A stretch of DNA of 64,000 nucleotides from Pseudomonadota bacterium (GTDB lineage: Bacteria; Pseudomonadota; Gammaproteobacteria; Pseudomonadales; Pseudohongiellaceae): NCBI GenBank assembly GCA_027621405.1, contig JAQCBT010000003.1, forward strand, positions 178,164 through 242,163, written 5' to 3'. Below the pieces are notes generated by a model. The model was not told the DNA's origin. It worked only from the letters and a program-made list of their open reading frames with translations, and searched no databases. Both the position numbers and the translations under genes were made by a program. Positions 36,098-45,910 of the stretch are shown in pieces; the first letter of the stretch is position 1; every line of letters begins with the position of its first letter.

Positions 36098-37282
36098 CTA
36101 GTTGCTGCCGCGCAAGGCCGCCAATAATTGTCCGGAAGCATAGCCATCCATGGGCATGCCCGCACTATCCTGGTAAGCCCGGATGGCCGCTCGGGTCATT
36201 CTGCCTACCCGGCCATCGGGAGTGCCGGAATCGAATCCACGAAGGTTTAACAATTCCTGCAATTCCTGCACCTCGGCGACACTCAGTGCCTGCTCGTTTT
36301 CCGGCATATTCTGTATGGCTGGTCCACCGGCAAAGCGGTCAGCCAGGTGACCTACAGTCAGAGCGTAGAAGGTAGAAGGATTGTAGGCCATGGTGGCGCG
36401 GAAATTACCGTAGCCCAGGAAGGCCGGGCCGCTTGCCCCTGCCGGCAATATTACCGACGCCTCCATGCCTGCTACTACCGGGATCGGGTTTCCATCCAGT
36501 GTGCTGATTCCCATCTCTCGCCACTCACTCAAGGGCTTGGTAACACCGGTTCCGGATTGCCTGTAATCGAAATCATCCGGCAGAACCACTTCCCTGCCCC
36601 AGCGCTGGTCTCCACGCCATCCCGATTGGGACAGGAAGTTCGCCGCTGAATGGAATACGTCCGGAAGGCTATTCCAGATGTCTATGCGGCCATCACCGTC
36701 GCCATCTACCCCATAGCGATCGAATACACTTGGCAGGAACTGTAGTTGCCCCATAGCCCCTGCCCAGGAACCGCTCATGCGCTCCGGTGCGATGTGCCCA
36801 TCATCGATGATACGCAGGGCAGTAAGCAGTTCCCGCCGAAAGAAATCAGCCCGGCGTGGATCATAGGCCAGGGTGGCGAGCGCCTCCAATACCGAGAATC
36901 CGCCCGTGGCACGACCGAAATTACTCTCGATGGCCCAGAATGCTGCCAGATACTGAGGCTGCACGCCGTAGCGGGCCTGCACTTCCCCGAGCAACACTCC
37001 ATGCTGCTGCAGCAACTGCTGGCCGCGACTCACCTGGCCGGGAGTAACGCGCAAATCGATATAGCGGGTGAATGTTTGTACGAACTCGGGTTGACTGTTG
37101 TCCAGTTCCAGCACTCGTTCGAGGGGAGCGATATTGTCCAGCGCGGCAAGGGTGGAGGCAGAAATTCCAAGCAACGCCGCCTCTGCTCGCAGATCGGCCA
37201 GCCACTCGTCAAATGTTTGATCCTGTGCCTGGAGGGGGGATACTGCGAGCAGCAGCACCAGTAGCAGAGTTCTGAAAGCCAT
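36098..37282 (-). CDS. Lytic murein transglycosylase, MltB type
   Basis: Cleaves peptidoglycan glycan strands, forming 1,6-anhydro ends. A signal peptide (about residues 1-19, ending PLQAQ) without a lipobox Cys suggests a soluble periplasmic enzyme, like Slt35-type relatives. The catalytic Glu119 is in AFWAIESNFGR, followed by GSWAGAMGQLQFLPSVFDRYGVDGDGDGRIDIW and SAANFLSQSGW, which define the SLT_2/MltB family. Residues about 330-394 form a PG_binding_1 domain (LQELLNLRGFDSGTPDGRVGRMTRAAIRAYQ). The 394-residue length is normal. Confidence 0.92.
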   Translation of the reverse strand: MAFRTLLLVLLLAVSPLQAQDQTFDEWLADLRAEAALLGISASTLAALDNIAPLERVLELDNSQPEFVQTFTRYIDLRVTPGQVSRGQQLLQQHGVLLGEVQARYGVQPQYLAAFWAIESNFGRATGGFSVLEALATLAYDPRRADFFRRELLTALRIIDDGHIAPERMSGSWAGAMGQLQFLPSVFDRYGVDGDGDGRIDIWNSLPDVFHSAANFLSQSGWRGDQRWGREVVLPDDFDYRQSGTGVTKPLSEWREMGISTLDGNPIPVVAGMEASVILPAGASGPAFLGYGNFRATMAYNPSTFYALTVGHLADRFAGGPAIQNMPENEQALSVAEVQELQELLNLRGFDSGTPDGRVGRMTRAAIRAYQDSAGMPMDGYASGQLLAALRGSN

Positions 37283-37364
37283 GTCACCAATGATAATCCA
37301 TCGGCGGCAATATGAGAATCTACTAGTCCGGGGCTACGTGAATGTGTTGGCCCGATCTCGAATG

Positions 37365-37730
37365 CTAGGCAGCGGCCGAATGCTCAATGTAGTCGCTTAC
37401 CCTCGCCTCGTCATTTTCAGACAGGGTGACGAAATTCAGCCCCAGGTGATAGATGTCCTGACTCAGACGGCGACAGTAGGAAACATTGCACACCGACTTG
37501 ATCACTTCATTACCCGTATTCGGCATACTGAACTCGAGTTCGAAATGCGGATACAGACCCGCTTCCGACTTGAACTGGGACAACTGTTCAATTAACTGAT
37601 GCTTACACTCAATCTGGATCCCGGAAGGAGAAATATTCAAGAGGTGTCCACTGCGCACTACATCAGACAGGAACAGGCTCACATCTCCATCGAGGGAAAC
37701 CCTTGGGAATTTTCTTCTCTCGTTGCTCAT
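37365..37730 (-). CDS. PilZ-domain protein
   Basis: Probable cyclic-di-GMP receptor. The start at 37730 has an ideal GGAGG site and gives MSNERRKFPRVSL, with the RxxxR motif at the N-terminus, followed by NISPSGIQIEC, the (D/N)xSxxG motif. The rest fits a single PilZ barrel of about 110 residues with a short C-terminal helix. Both c-di-GMP-binding motifs are intact. The gene stands alone, so the regulated process cannot be named. The 260 bp on its 5' side are AT-rich with no gene. Confidence 0.88.
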   Translation of the reverse strand: MSNERRKFPRVSLDGDVSLFLSDVVRSGHLLNISPSGIQIECKHQLIEQLSQFKSEAGLYPHFELEFSMPNTGNEVIKSVCNVSYCRRLSQDIYHLGLNFVTLSENDEARVSDYIEHSAAA

Positions 37731-37990
37731 GATACCTCCGGCAATGCTCCACACTAATTCAATATAGTGATTTTCTCATCAATTTGCCGAGTTTTTTTGA
37801 TCCAATGCACATTTTTCCAATAAGCGACCAATATGAAATAACAATAAGTTAGAACTGGCTCTCAGTTTAGGACCTGCCGCTATTTAAGATCCGGTCACGG
37901 AATGAATACTGCCAGAGATTTTGGACAGAAGTTACAGAATATTCTTACATTTAGTTGTTGATCTGGATGCAACGACTTTCCCTGTCAGGA

Positions 37991-39277
37991 CTAGGCAAAC
38001 AGATTCAGCGCGCCGGCATCAATACCGAATCGGGCATCCAGCTGTGAATCGATTCCGGCCATACGCCGCAAGGCGACGTGCACGTGCTCCGGGGTCAAGG
38101 TAACTCCTCCCGGTTCCAGCAACAGGGTTTGTGGATTTACTGTCAGGGCCTCCACGTGGTCATCGGTTCCACCAACAACCCGATTGCCCCTGACCCCCGC
38201 CCCCATGGCCATAATGCTGGTAACGTTCCAGTGGTCCTTGCCTCTGCCATCGTTATAGAAAGGAGTGCGACCGAAATCGGAACCGACTACCACCGTCACC
38301 CTGTCCTGTAACCCGCTGCGTTGGATCTCATCCCATAACCGATCTATTCCGCTAAGCAGTTGCGTCAGGCGGTTGGCATGGTTCTGGTCATGATTGCCGT
38401 GGGTATCGAAGCCTCCCATGTGCAGGTTGGCACTCACTGCAATGCCACTGGCGAACGCCGCCACCGCGACTTCTGCCTGGCCTTCCAGACCGCTGGACAC
38501 GTTATCAGGCAACAAGGCCACGAGCCGATTCAGGTTATTGTCGCCGGTACGCGCCATTACCAGCTCATTCAACTGGGTTTGCTGCAGCGGTAGACGACTG
38601 TTGCCGATCTGGCGTTGCAGTCGTTCGTTTCTTGCCCGTTCGATCTCGCCATAGATTGAATCCGGAAAATAGGGTGACCGACGTTCCTCCGTTTCCCAGG
38701 GACGTGCGGCATTGGGATAAGCCAGCAACTGGAATACATCGCCGTCCCCAATGCGAGCCGGCGCCACCAGTGATGCCGTGTTGTCATAGCCACCATTAGA
38801 GATATAGGCCAGTGCTTCCATGGGCGCAGATGTCGCTGCCGCTAGGGCCGCAAAGCTCGGGTAACCTGCTTCGATCTTGCCACTCCATACGAAACGGGAG
38901 CCGGCATCGTGATTGTTGGTCTGGGTGTCAATCCCGTTTACGACCAGCAAATGCTCCGCGTGCTTCGGGAAAAAGTTGGCGAAATGACCCGGAGAATTGG
39001 CGTCCGGTGGATCTATGCTCGGCGGATAGGACGAGGGGAATGCAATATTTCCGGCACTGGTAATGGCATTCACCGAGTAGTTGTTCACCGGACCCCGACC
39101 ATCTAGACGATTGCGATCGCCTTTGGGATCGATGAAATAGGTTGGGTCCCAACCACCCCCGGCGTTGACCATGACCCAGAAGCGCTCGGGTTCGGCGGCG
39201 CGTACCGCACCACTGACAGGCACCAGCAATCCAAGACTGCTCTTCGCGAGATAGCTGAGAAATTGTCTTCTATACAT
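37991..39277 (-). CDS. DUF1501 family exported protein
   Basis: Exported protein of the DUF1501/sulfatase-like fold family. The start at 39277 (MYRRQFLSYLAKSSLGLL) follows GGGGG; the leader has an RRQF pattern and may use the Tat route. Blocks typical of the family are present: RFWVMVNAGGGWDPTYFIDP, NGIDTQTNNHDAGSRFVWSGK, GFDTHGNHDQNHANRLTQLLSGIDRLWDEI and VVVGSDFGRTPFYNDGRGKDHW, with Asp/His residues placed like alkaline-phosphatase metal ligands. It sits 10 bp downstream of the DUF1592/1588 gene, the usual arrangement of DUF1501 with cytochrome-containing partners in marine bacteria and planctomycetes. The substrate is unknown. Confidence 0.85.
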   Translation of the reverse strand: MYRRQFLSYLAKSSLGLLVPVSGAVRAAEPERFWVMVNAGGGWDPTYFIDPKGDRNRLDGRGPVNNYSVNAITSAGNIAFPSSYPPSIDPPDANSPGHFANFFPKHAEHLLVVNGIDTQTNNHDAGSRFVWSGKIEAGYPSFAALAAATSAPMEALAYISNGGYDNTASLVAPARIGDGDVFQLLAYPNAARPWETEERRSPYFPDSIYGEIERARNERLQRQIGNSRLPLQQTQLNELVMARTGDNNLNRLVALLPDNVSSGLEGQAEVAVAAFASGIAVSANLHMGGFDTHGNHDQNHANRLTQLLSGIDRLWDEIQRSGLQDRVTVVVGSDFGRTPFYNDGRGKDHWNVTSIMAMGAGVRGNRVVGGTDDHVEALTVNPQTLLLEPGGVTLTPEHVHVALRRMAGIDSQLDARFGIDAGALNLFA

Positions 39278-39287
39278 CGGAGACCCC

Positions 39288-41834
39288 CTAACTATAGAGA
39301 AACTTGTAGTCAGCCAGCAGGTAGGCCAGCACAGCCATCCACGCCCTGATGACAAATTGCTTGTCATACAATAGCCGCAGGTCCGCGCCGTTTACATCTT
39401 TCAGATCGTTGCCCTGGAAGTCGCGCGTACGATCACAACTATCGGGTAAACGGATCGCCCACCATTCGCCGCTATTGCTGAGGATGTACTGACGCCCCCG
39501 GTTCAATACATTCATGAATAGATCGAATGTGTGTTGCAGTTCCGGCGAGCCAGGAGTCAGGGCCTCACCCAACAGGTATTCATGGAGAAACTGGATGTTC
39601 TGCCGGATCAGACCCAGGGCGGATTGATCCAGCAGGCCCTCCTCGTTATAGGGATTGGTGTCTGTGTCTACGAAGAGAAATAAGCGCCGCTCACTGGCAG
39701 GCAACCAGAAATCGTGAGGCACCGCATAACACGCCAATTCGTTTGCCATTCGCAACTGCATGGCACCCATCATGCCGTTGGGTGAGCGCAGGCGGGTCGT
39801 TATGCTGTCGGAGTCGATACCTCCATAGATCTGGTGAAAGGTTCGCCCCAGTTTCGATGCCCAGTAACTGTCTCGTTCCTTGTAGTACTGATCCAGGGAA
39901 TTGCGCCAATCGAAACCAAGCAGCGCCTCAACCTTGCGATCCAGTTGTTCCGGGCTCAGCAGATAACTGGCTCCAACATTTGTAAAGGATTGGGCATTCG
40001 CTGCAGCCCCGATCGCTGAAGCTCGCCAATAAGGACTGAGCATTATTTCCCGAACCAGGGTCTTGAGGTTGTAATTATCGGCGACAAATCGCTCCTGAAT
40101 TTCATTCAGTACGGTTCGCTCAGCTACATAGGCTGACAGTTCTGACTCACCGGCATCGGCGCTGATCGGCGCCATTAATGGTTCCTTCCCGGTGAGACCG
40201 TTAACCATGATGCGCGTGATCGCTCTTGGAAACTTGGGATCAGCGGCCATACGCCCAGCCAGCCATTGCACGGAACTGTCAACATTGCCTGCCAGGGGCA
40301 TGACCTCGCCATTGAAGCCCCGTGGCTCCATGTCTATGTACCATCCATATTTACTGAGTCGCGAGGGACGGTAGCGTCCCCTGGAATCCCAGTTCTGGAA
40401 TATGGATGCCACGGGATCGAGCACCGAATGGCATTTGGAGCACTGGGGATTGTTTATGGTGGGTATGGGGGTTGTGATGTCCACGGCATTGCCCGGACGT
40501 ACTCCTTCGATAGCCAGTATATCGGTGTCCAGAAACAGGTCGAATACCACCCGGGCCCTGCCCCGGTTGCGATTGGTCGAGGTGGTGGGATAGCGATTGA
40601 GAAACATGGGCGAGGTCAGTATCCCTGCATGGGGAATATCGGCGAGTCGCCCAGGCTTAAACTCCTCGGGATCGTTGGGATTATCGAAGGCAATACCTGA
40701 AACGCCATAACTGCGCGCCGAGTACGGTGTCATCATCATGTAGTCTGCCGTCAGTATCTCGGTGAACGGCAGATCGTTGGCCACCACATGACTGATCAGG
40801 GCCAGTGGCTCCCGCGCTACTCCATCGTTGGTCTGTGCGCGCACCACGTTGTAGTCATCACCGCGATTGTCCTTGCCGGGATCGAACCAGCGACGTTGCG
40901 GAAAATCGTCGTTGCTCAACAATCCGATGGCAGCTTCTGAGCCATTGCGTGAGTGATACTTGTCGGTGAGCAGGTAGTCGTTGAATATTTCTTGCAGACG
41001 ATCATGGAAGGCTTTTTCTTCCATCATGCTATCAATAGCGGAGGCGAGTCCTGCCTGGCCATTTGCTGCCACAAGCTGGAATTCTTCAAGAGTAGGCAGC
41101 CGGGACAGGAGTTGCTCAGAAGCCTTGCGAAGGGTCTCACCATTACCCAGCAACTCGATAAAGCCCACGGTCTGGTTGCTGACGGTTTCGTTACTGCCGT
41201 TAAACGCTGCCTGTATATACGCGGCCAACTCGACCGCGCAGCTCTCATCACAACTCGCGGGCTGCCCCAAGGGCATGGTGTCCCTGATTTCCAACAGCAA
41301 GGACTCATAACTGCCACAGGACGCGCAGGCTATCAGGGCTGGAGCGACAGCACTGCCTTCGCCGTCCGCTCCATGACAACTGCTGCATTGCTGCAGGAAC
41401 AATTGCGAAGCGGAAGCAAGATTCTGTGGCGGAGACTGCGGTGCCGGATTACTCTGCTGGCCTTGAATCAAGACGGCGGCAGCGACGCCAAACAAGATCT
41501 GGGGCTCAGTCTGCAACTGCAGTAGCTCAACGGCGTAGATCTCACCGCTCTCCAACCGCACTTCGTCGATTGAGATGCTGCCTGCTTCAGAGTCCCAGAC
41601 ACCGGAATTCGCCACACTGGCACTGGTATCCTGAGCCTGCTCCAGTATCAGGCGATACTCCCCATTGAAGACGATTCTAAATCCGAGCTCCATGGGACCG
41701 TAGCCATCGATATCGATGCGCGGTACGAGCAGGAAACCGTCGTCAATGAAGGCACCATTGGCAAGAGTCGAATGAGAGAAAGACGTTGCGCAAAACACCA
41801 ACAGAAATGTCTTAAAGTGACCGAACCTGGACAT
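39288..41834 (-). CDS. DUF1592/DUF1588-type exported dihaem protein
   Basis: Large periplasmic protein coupled to the DUF1501 protein. The start at 41834 (MSRFGHFKTF) has an AGGAGGG site; a frame from 41897 would add 21 poor residues. A signal peptide is followed by a beta-rich domain (about 28-125), a c-type haem motif Cys150-Ser-Ser-Cys153-His154, then a near-copy CASCG at 170-174 that lacks the His. The core resembles the DUF1592/1588/1585 architecture of planctomycete-type proteins (DLPFTEILTADYMMMTPYS; RNRGRARVVFDLFLDTDI; second motif Cys465-Ser-Lys-Cys468-His469). The 848-residue length is usual. It likely passes electrons from an oxidation reaction, but neither substrate nor acceptor is known. 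Confidence 0.82.
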   Translation of the reverse strand: MSRFGHFKTFLLVFCATSFSHSTLANGAFIDDGFLLVPRIDIDGYGPMELGFRIVFNGEYRLILEQAQDTSASVANSGVWDSEAGSISIDEVRLESGEIYAVELLQLQTEPQILFGVAAAVLIQGQQSNPAPQSPPQNLASASQLFLQQCSSCHGADGEGSAVAPALIACASCGSYESLLLEIRDTMPLGQPASCDESCAVELAAYIQAAFNGSNETVSNQTVGFIELLGNGETLRKASEQLLSRLPTLEEFQLVAANGQAGLASAIDSMMEEKAFHDRLQEIFNDYLLTDKYHSRNGSEAAIGLLSNDDFPQRRWFDPGKDNRGDDYNVVRAQTNDGVAREPLALISHVVANDLPFTEILTADYMMMTPYSARSYGVSGIAFDNPNDPEEFKPGRLADIPHAGILTSPMFLNRYPTTSTNRNRGRARVVFDLFLDTDILAIEGVRPGNAVDITTPIPTINNPQCSKCHSVLDPVASIFQNWDSRGRYRPSRLSKYGWYIDMEPRGFNGEVMPLAGNVDSSVQWLAGRMAADPKFPRAITRIMVNGLTGKEPLMAPISADAGESELSAYVAERTVLNEIQERFVADNYNLKTLVREIMLSPYWRASAIGAAANAQSFTNVGASYLLSPEQLDRKVEALLGFDWRNSLDQYYKERDSYWASKLGRTFHQIYGGIDSDSITTRLRSPNGMMGAMQLRMANELACYAVPHDFWLPASERRLFLFVDTDTNPYNEEGLLDQSALGLIRQNIQFLHEYLLGEALTPGSPELQHTFDLFMNVLNRGRQYILSNSGEWWAIRLPDSCDRTRDFQGNDLKDVNGADLRLLYDKQFVIRAWMAVLAYLLADYKFLYS

Positions 41835-42301
41835 TGCAACTTCCCTCCTTACTTCTGAAGGATTTGAAGAAAGCCCTGCCCACAGAGGACGAGGCACCCA
41901 GGAAGCCAGTCTACGAGCTTGTCACACATGAATAGCGTAACTGAGTCACAGTTCGATTTACTGCCATGAAGCCAAAGGTTAACGGGGTCACAACCGCGAT
42001 CGCGAAACTGGAGATCAGTCAACTCACAATCAAATTGTGAACTGGCGCAGTGAAATCAGAAAGCAGCCGGAAACTGTGGCGAGCGAGCCTGTTACAGCAT
42101 CCACGCACTTCGTTGTGTGCGATTGGGAATCAGGCCTTAGTGGTGTGAATTGTCTGGCGTAAATCGCCACTCGTATTCAGTGACATCGGGTACTACCTTA
42201 ACCCCGGAACTGAATTTCAATGAATCATCGATACCGCTGGGATAGTGCATCTCAATGTATTAGCTATCATTCCAGGATCGATTTATTGGCATTGCCGAAC
42301 C
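41835..42301. other. 467-bp intergenic region
   Basis: It holds the upstream region of the dihaem gene (right of 41834) and, near the DUF1631 stop, one possible 37-codon frame (42137-42250). No repeats or RNA genes are seen. Confidence 0.4.
42137..42250 (-). CDS. Possible 37-residue small ORF
   Basis: The minus-strand frame from ATG 42250 to the TAA at 42137-42139 encodes MHYPSGIDDSLKFSSGVKV followed by a Trp/Glu-rich end. The codon choice looks like the neighbouring genes, but a stop lies three codons upstream, the ribosome site is weak, and no family is recognised. It could be a small protein, a remnant, or chance. Confidence 0.2.
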   Translation of the reverse strand: MHYPSGIDDSLKFSSGVKVVPDVTEYEWRFTPDNSHH

Positions 42302-44431
42302 CTAAGCTGTCCGCTCATCACCACTGCGCAATTTCCCGATGACTGTTTCCATGGCACGGTCAATGAGTGGCGCTTCACTGATTATCTTCACAGTACCGGC
42401 TTTCATTTCACGAGCCAAACCCATCCTGGATTTCTCTACCACCTTGACACCCTGGGCATTGACGAAGACGAACTTGTCGATGGTGTCGATCTTGGCCGCA
42501 AGGGTACAGCGAATTGTCCTCTCGCCTTCGGCAAGAAACTCCATCCAGATACCGATCGGCAATCGCTCGACCTCTTTCACATGCTCATCGCTGTCTGCGA
42601 GTTCCAGAAGTGATTTCGCGCTGGATGGCCTGGCATCCGCCATCCATTCATCGAAGCCCAGACTGGACTCTTCGACCTCTTCCCTGGTGTCTGGCTTCGC
42701 GACAAAGGCCGCTTCCTGTGCTTGCTGCAACTGCGTGAGCGCCTCATCAATTTCAGCTTTCTCGAATCCAGCGACATCGAGTGCCTTGCGTAAATTGATC
42801 ATCAGGCGCGGTTTCAGTTTGTTGAATCGTGGCTTGTCTTCGGGCACTCGTTCAGACTGCACGGTCCACAACAGCACATCGATGGTAGTCATCACCGGAC
42901 GCCAGCTCACACCACCCGGGCCTTCCCGCAACAGAATGTGCACCAGGAACTTATGGAACATATTCTCGAGAAACCCCAGGACGAACGGCGGCATCGCCGG
43001 ATCCAGGATGCGCTCGCCGATCTTGCGCCTGGCATACTGCCGTATCTCATCCAGTCGCTCTTCCCTGTCATCGGCTTGCAGGATTCGGGCCTCTTCTTCC
43101 TGTCCTGCCAACAATTGATGTCGCTTGAAGTAACGGAACTCTTCCAGCAAGGGCTCAATATACGATGAGCTGCCATCGAATCCTGTTATGAGCTTATTCA
43201 CAGTGCTCTTCATCTGGGCATACATCTTGTCGTCTGCCAGATCTTCGGTTTCCGTCCAGCTGATACCTGCTGTGGCAAGCTCATTGACCAGTACCCGCAT
43301 GGGATGAGCGTCGCTATCAAAGAAACCTGGCTCGGCCAGAGCTATCTTCAGGGCCGTGATCTGGGTGCGGCCTATCAGTTCCTTAATCGGAATGGGCACG
43401 GTGCTGTCTTCCCAGATAGCCTCATACAGCAGATTTATCAGGTTTATGACGTCAGCAGACCGGCTGTCGATCGCCTGCATGACATCTTTCCCGCCCATCT
43501 GCTCCAGTTGCTGAGCGATGGATTCGGATAAATTGTCGGCTGCAGAAACGCCCTGCCCGATCTCATTGGCGTTAAGTTTGTCGAGCAGGCTAAGTAACTT
43601 GTCAGGCGCAAGCACCTGCAGTCGCTTGCCGCCCACCATCATGCCTGACTGTGCTGCACCAGACATAAGCAGGTTGCTGGAGTGCTCGGCTGGCACTGCA
43701 TTCGAACTTACCTGGGCGCCAACACCATGTAACAGATTCTGCATCATGGAAAACAGTTCCGAGGAAGAGCCTCCATGCTGCCCCGCTGCATCCCCATCTT
43801 TTCCAAACGCGCGCTCTTCGGGGTCCGTGCGCTTTCTTGGCGCAGAGCGCTTGTTCTTGTGCTCCTCCCGATTTCTCGCCGAAATATCGAGATCGGGCAT
43901 TATCCCCTTCGAGATTAGTATGTCATTGGCTTTTTCCAGAACGGATTCGAGCCTGTGAAATACAGAACTGTTGAAATGACGATAGGCCATCAACAGGGAA
44001 GCCGGCTTTAATCCCAGGGGTTGCAGGGCATCCTTGAAAGCCTCTCCAATCTGTTCCGGGTCCATGGGATTATTGGATTCATCAATGTGTGTGCTGACGA
44101 AGAGCGAGCCAAAGCGGGTACTGAAGCAGATATATTGATGAATATCGGTGTTGCGCGCATGCGCAATCATGCCTTCCATCGCGATCATAGCTTCCAGGTC
44201 CGCTTCTTCCACCAGCTTCAGGTTGCCGTAATCAAAGACTGACGCTTTTTTCTCCTTGTATTGAACCAGACAATCAAAGTTATCAATCAATAGCGTGCTA
44301 AATCGGTCCAGCACGCCATCAACACCATCCAACAACCTGGTGCCGTCCATCGCGGTTGCAGTATGGTTACGCATGGACTTGCCGGCATCTTGCAGACACC
44401 CGTTGACAAGAGGACGCAACTCCTCGTTCAT
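42302..44431 (-). CDS. DUF1631 family protein
   Basis: Large cytoplasmic protein family common in gammaproteobacteria; some members carry PilZ-like C-terminal regions and affect surface behaviour. The first ATG (44431, MNEELRPLVNGCL) has an AAGAGA site; TTG starts at 44473 and 44608 are possible, but the added residues look unlike coding sequence. Helix-rich N-terminal half, a charged linker with RKRTDPEERAFGKDGD, then the conserved core (VINLINLLYEAIWEDSTVPIPIKELIGRTQITALKIAL; FFDSDAHPMRVLVNELATAGI; LLWTVQSERVPEDKPRF). The last 100 residues (LPIGIWMEFLAEGERTIRCTLAAKI..FVFVNAQGVKVVEKSRMGLA) are beta-rich as in DUF1631/PilZ-like tails. It ends a two-gene minus-strand run after the pectinacetylesterase-like gene. 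Confidence 0.8.
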   Translation of the reverse strand: MNEELRPLVNGCLQDAGKSMRNHTATAMDGTRLLDGVDGVLDRFSTLLIDNFDCLVQYKEKKASVFDYGNLKLVEEADLEAMIAMEGMIAHARNTDIHQYICFSTRFGSLFVSTHIDESNNPMDPEQIGEAFKDALQPLGLKPASLLMAYRHFNSSVFHRLESVLEKANDILISKGIMPDLDISARNREEHKNKRSAPRKRTDPEERAFGKDGDAAGQHGGSSSELFSMMQNLLHGVGAQVSSNAVPAEHSSNLLMSGAAQSGMMVGGKRLQVLAPDKLLSLLDKLNANEIGQGVSAADNLSESIAQQLEQMGGKDVMQAIDSRSADVINLINLLYEAIWEDSTVPIPIKELIGRTQITALKIALAEPGFFDSDAHPMRVLVNELATAGISWTETEDLADDKMYAQMKSTVNKLITGFDGSSSYIEPLLEEFRYFKRHQLLAGQEEEARILQADDREERLDEIRQYARRKIGERILDPAMPPFVLGFLENMFHKFLVHILLREGPGGVSWRPVMTTIDVLLWTVQSERVPEDKPRFNKLKPRLMINLRKALDVAGFEKAEIDEALTQLQQAQEAAFVAKPDTREEVEESSLGFDEWMADARPSSAKSLLELADSDEHVKEVERLPIGIWMEFLAEGERTIRCTLAAKIDTIDKFVFVNAQGVKVVEKSRMGLAREMKAGTVKIISEAPLIDRAMETVIGKLRSGDERTA

Positions 44432-44613
44432 TGCGTCTCTTATGGTGTAGACAACTTCTTTAACTTCAGACAAGTGATGATCTCGTGTTCGAGTTGATAA
44501 ATAGAATTGCTTACAGGGGCCTCTGCCGGGAGCCGGAGCGAATCCTGGGGGCTGCCATGATTCGATAACAGATTTATAGCGAGCATGCTTGAAGACAGAT
44601 CCGGGCAAGTCAC

Positions 44614-45726
44614 TTAATCGGCAATCGGAGCATCGCTACAACCCCTGACTTCATTCACACAACTAATGTCTGCGACGGTTTCACCATTGATCAGGTCACC
44701 AACCCAGTCTACGAAGCTCACGCCTTCCACCTCATATTCATAAAAAACCGGAAAACCCAGGATAGTGTGGAAGTCACCGCCCGCAGTGTAGGTATAAAAC
44801 TGGTCCACCGCATTTTCAATCTGCAGATAATTATTCAGGATGCGCTCCGGCAATTTGAAGCTTGTCGGAGGGTCGCCCAACAAATAGGTAAAGTTTTTCT
44901 GCACACGGTCTTCGGCCGTGTTGTATTGGGCAATGGTGAGATTGTCGTTATGCAGCGCGCTGGCGATATAGAAGTCCTCAAAGGTCAGGCTCAGGTTGGT
45001 CTGCCCGGCATACTCTGACCATGCTGGCAGTATCTCACTGACATTCCAGGCTTCGAATACCCGGTGCAGATTCGGCGAGCTATAACCCCCTGCACCATCT
45101 GCCAACAGAATTACCGGCGTCTGTGGGTAATGCTCGGCGACAAGCCCTGCATAGAATGACGCACCGATAGCACCCGCACTACTGCCACTCACCACCACCT
45201 TTGAGGGTGCCGGGAAATTGTCATAGACCCATTGCAATGCATCCTGACTGTTCCGATAGCCGTCGTGATAGGTAGTTACGGTTACATCGACCCTGTCCGC
45301 ATTCCGGTAACTATAGTCACGAGGACCCGAGCCAATGTGAACATCCCCGTTACAGTAAGAGACAAAAACCATATTGAAGTTGGCGAATGGGTTGCGGGAA
45401 TTCTCGAGATTGAAGATCCCATCGGCCACAGCAGGATTATTGGCATCGATATCCGCCATCGGCGTATGCACATTGGGCTCTGCATTGAGATCACAGGCCT
45501 GGCCGAACCAGCAGGCGCCGCCACCATTGAAAAATACCAGCAGCTCACTGCTCTCGGCCGATGGCTTTACATAGAACTGGTAAGGCGTACCGGCCGAGCA
45601 GACACCGTCGGTAGCCATGGTATTCCAGCCGGCATCCAGGGAACCTAGCGCCGGCAAATCTTCCTGCGCCAAGCTAGCCCCTGAAACAATTATCAGAAAG
45701 GAAAACAGTGCAACTATTCTAGACAT
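44614..45726 (-). CDS. Pectinacetylesterase/Notum-family carboxylesterase
   Basis: Exported serine esterase of the PAE/Notum family. The start at 45726 (MSRIVALFSF) has a GGGGGAG site. A signal peptide (about 1-20) precedes LLVFFNGGGACWFGQACD near residues 63-80, the oxyanion-hole region, and VVVSGSSAGAIGASFYAGL near 177-195 with the nucleophile Ser183. LLADGAGG and the late GGDFHTIL supply likely Asp and His partners. Six or more Cys suggest disulfides. Family members remove acetyl or acyl groups from pectin or proteins; the substrate here is unknown. It is followed by the DUF1631 gene on the same strand. Confidence 0.85.
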   Translation of the reverse strand: MSRIVALFSFLIIVSGASLAQEDLPALGSLDAGWNTMATDGVCSAGTPYQFYVKPSAESSELLVFFNGGGACWFGQACDLNAEPNVHTPMADIDANNPAVADGIFNLENSRNPFANFNMVFVSYCNGDVHIGSGPRDYSYRNADRVDVTVTTYHDGYRNSQDALQWVYDNFPAPSKVVVSGSSAGAIGASFYAGLVAEHYPQTPVILLADGAGGYSSPNLHRVFEAWNVSEILPAWSEYAGQTNLSLTFEDFYIASALHNDNLTIAQYNTAEDRVQKNFTYLLGDPPTSFKLPERILNNYLQIENAVDQFYTYTAGGDFHTILGFPVFYEYEVEGVSFVDWVGDLINGETVADISCVNEVRGCSDAPIAD

Positions 45727-45910
45727 GATACTCCCCCTCAATGAAAGCGAATGCTACCTGCTCGCCGCAGTCATGTCGAATGGCTACCCCATGACAAGCC
45801 TCCTGAAGACGCCGAAATCACTGGTTCTCGAGCCAGGTTGGCAGCGCCTCCTGCGGGCATTATCATGATCCCTATCTATACCTCAATGAAGAACAACAAA
45901 GACTCGGCTC

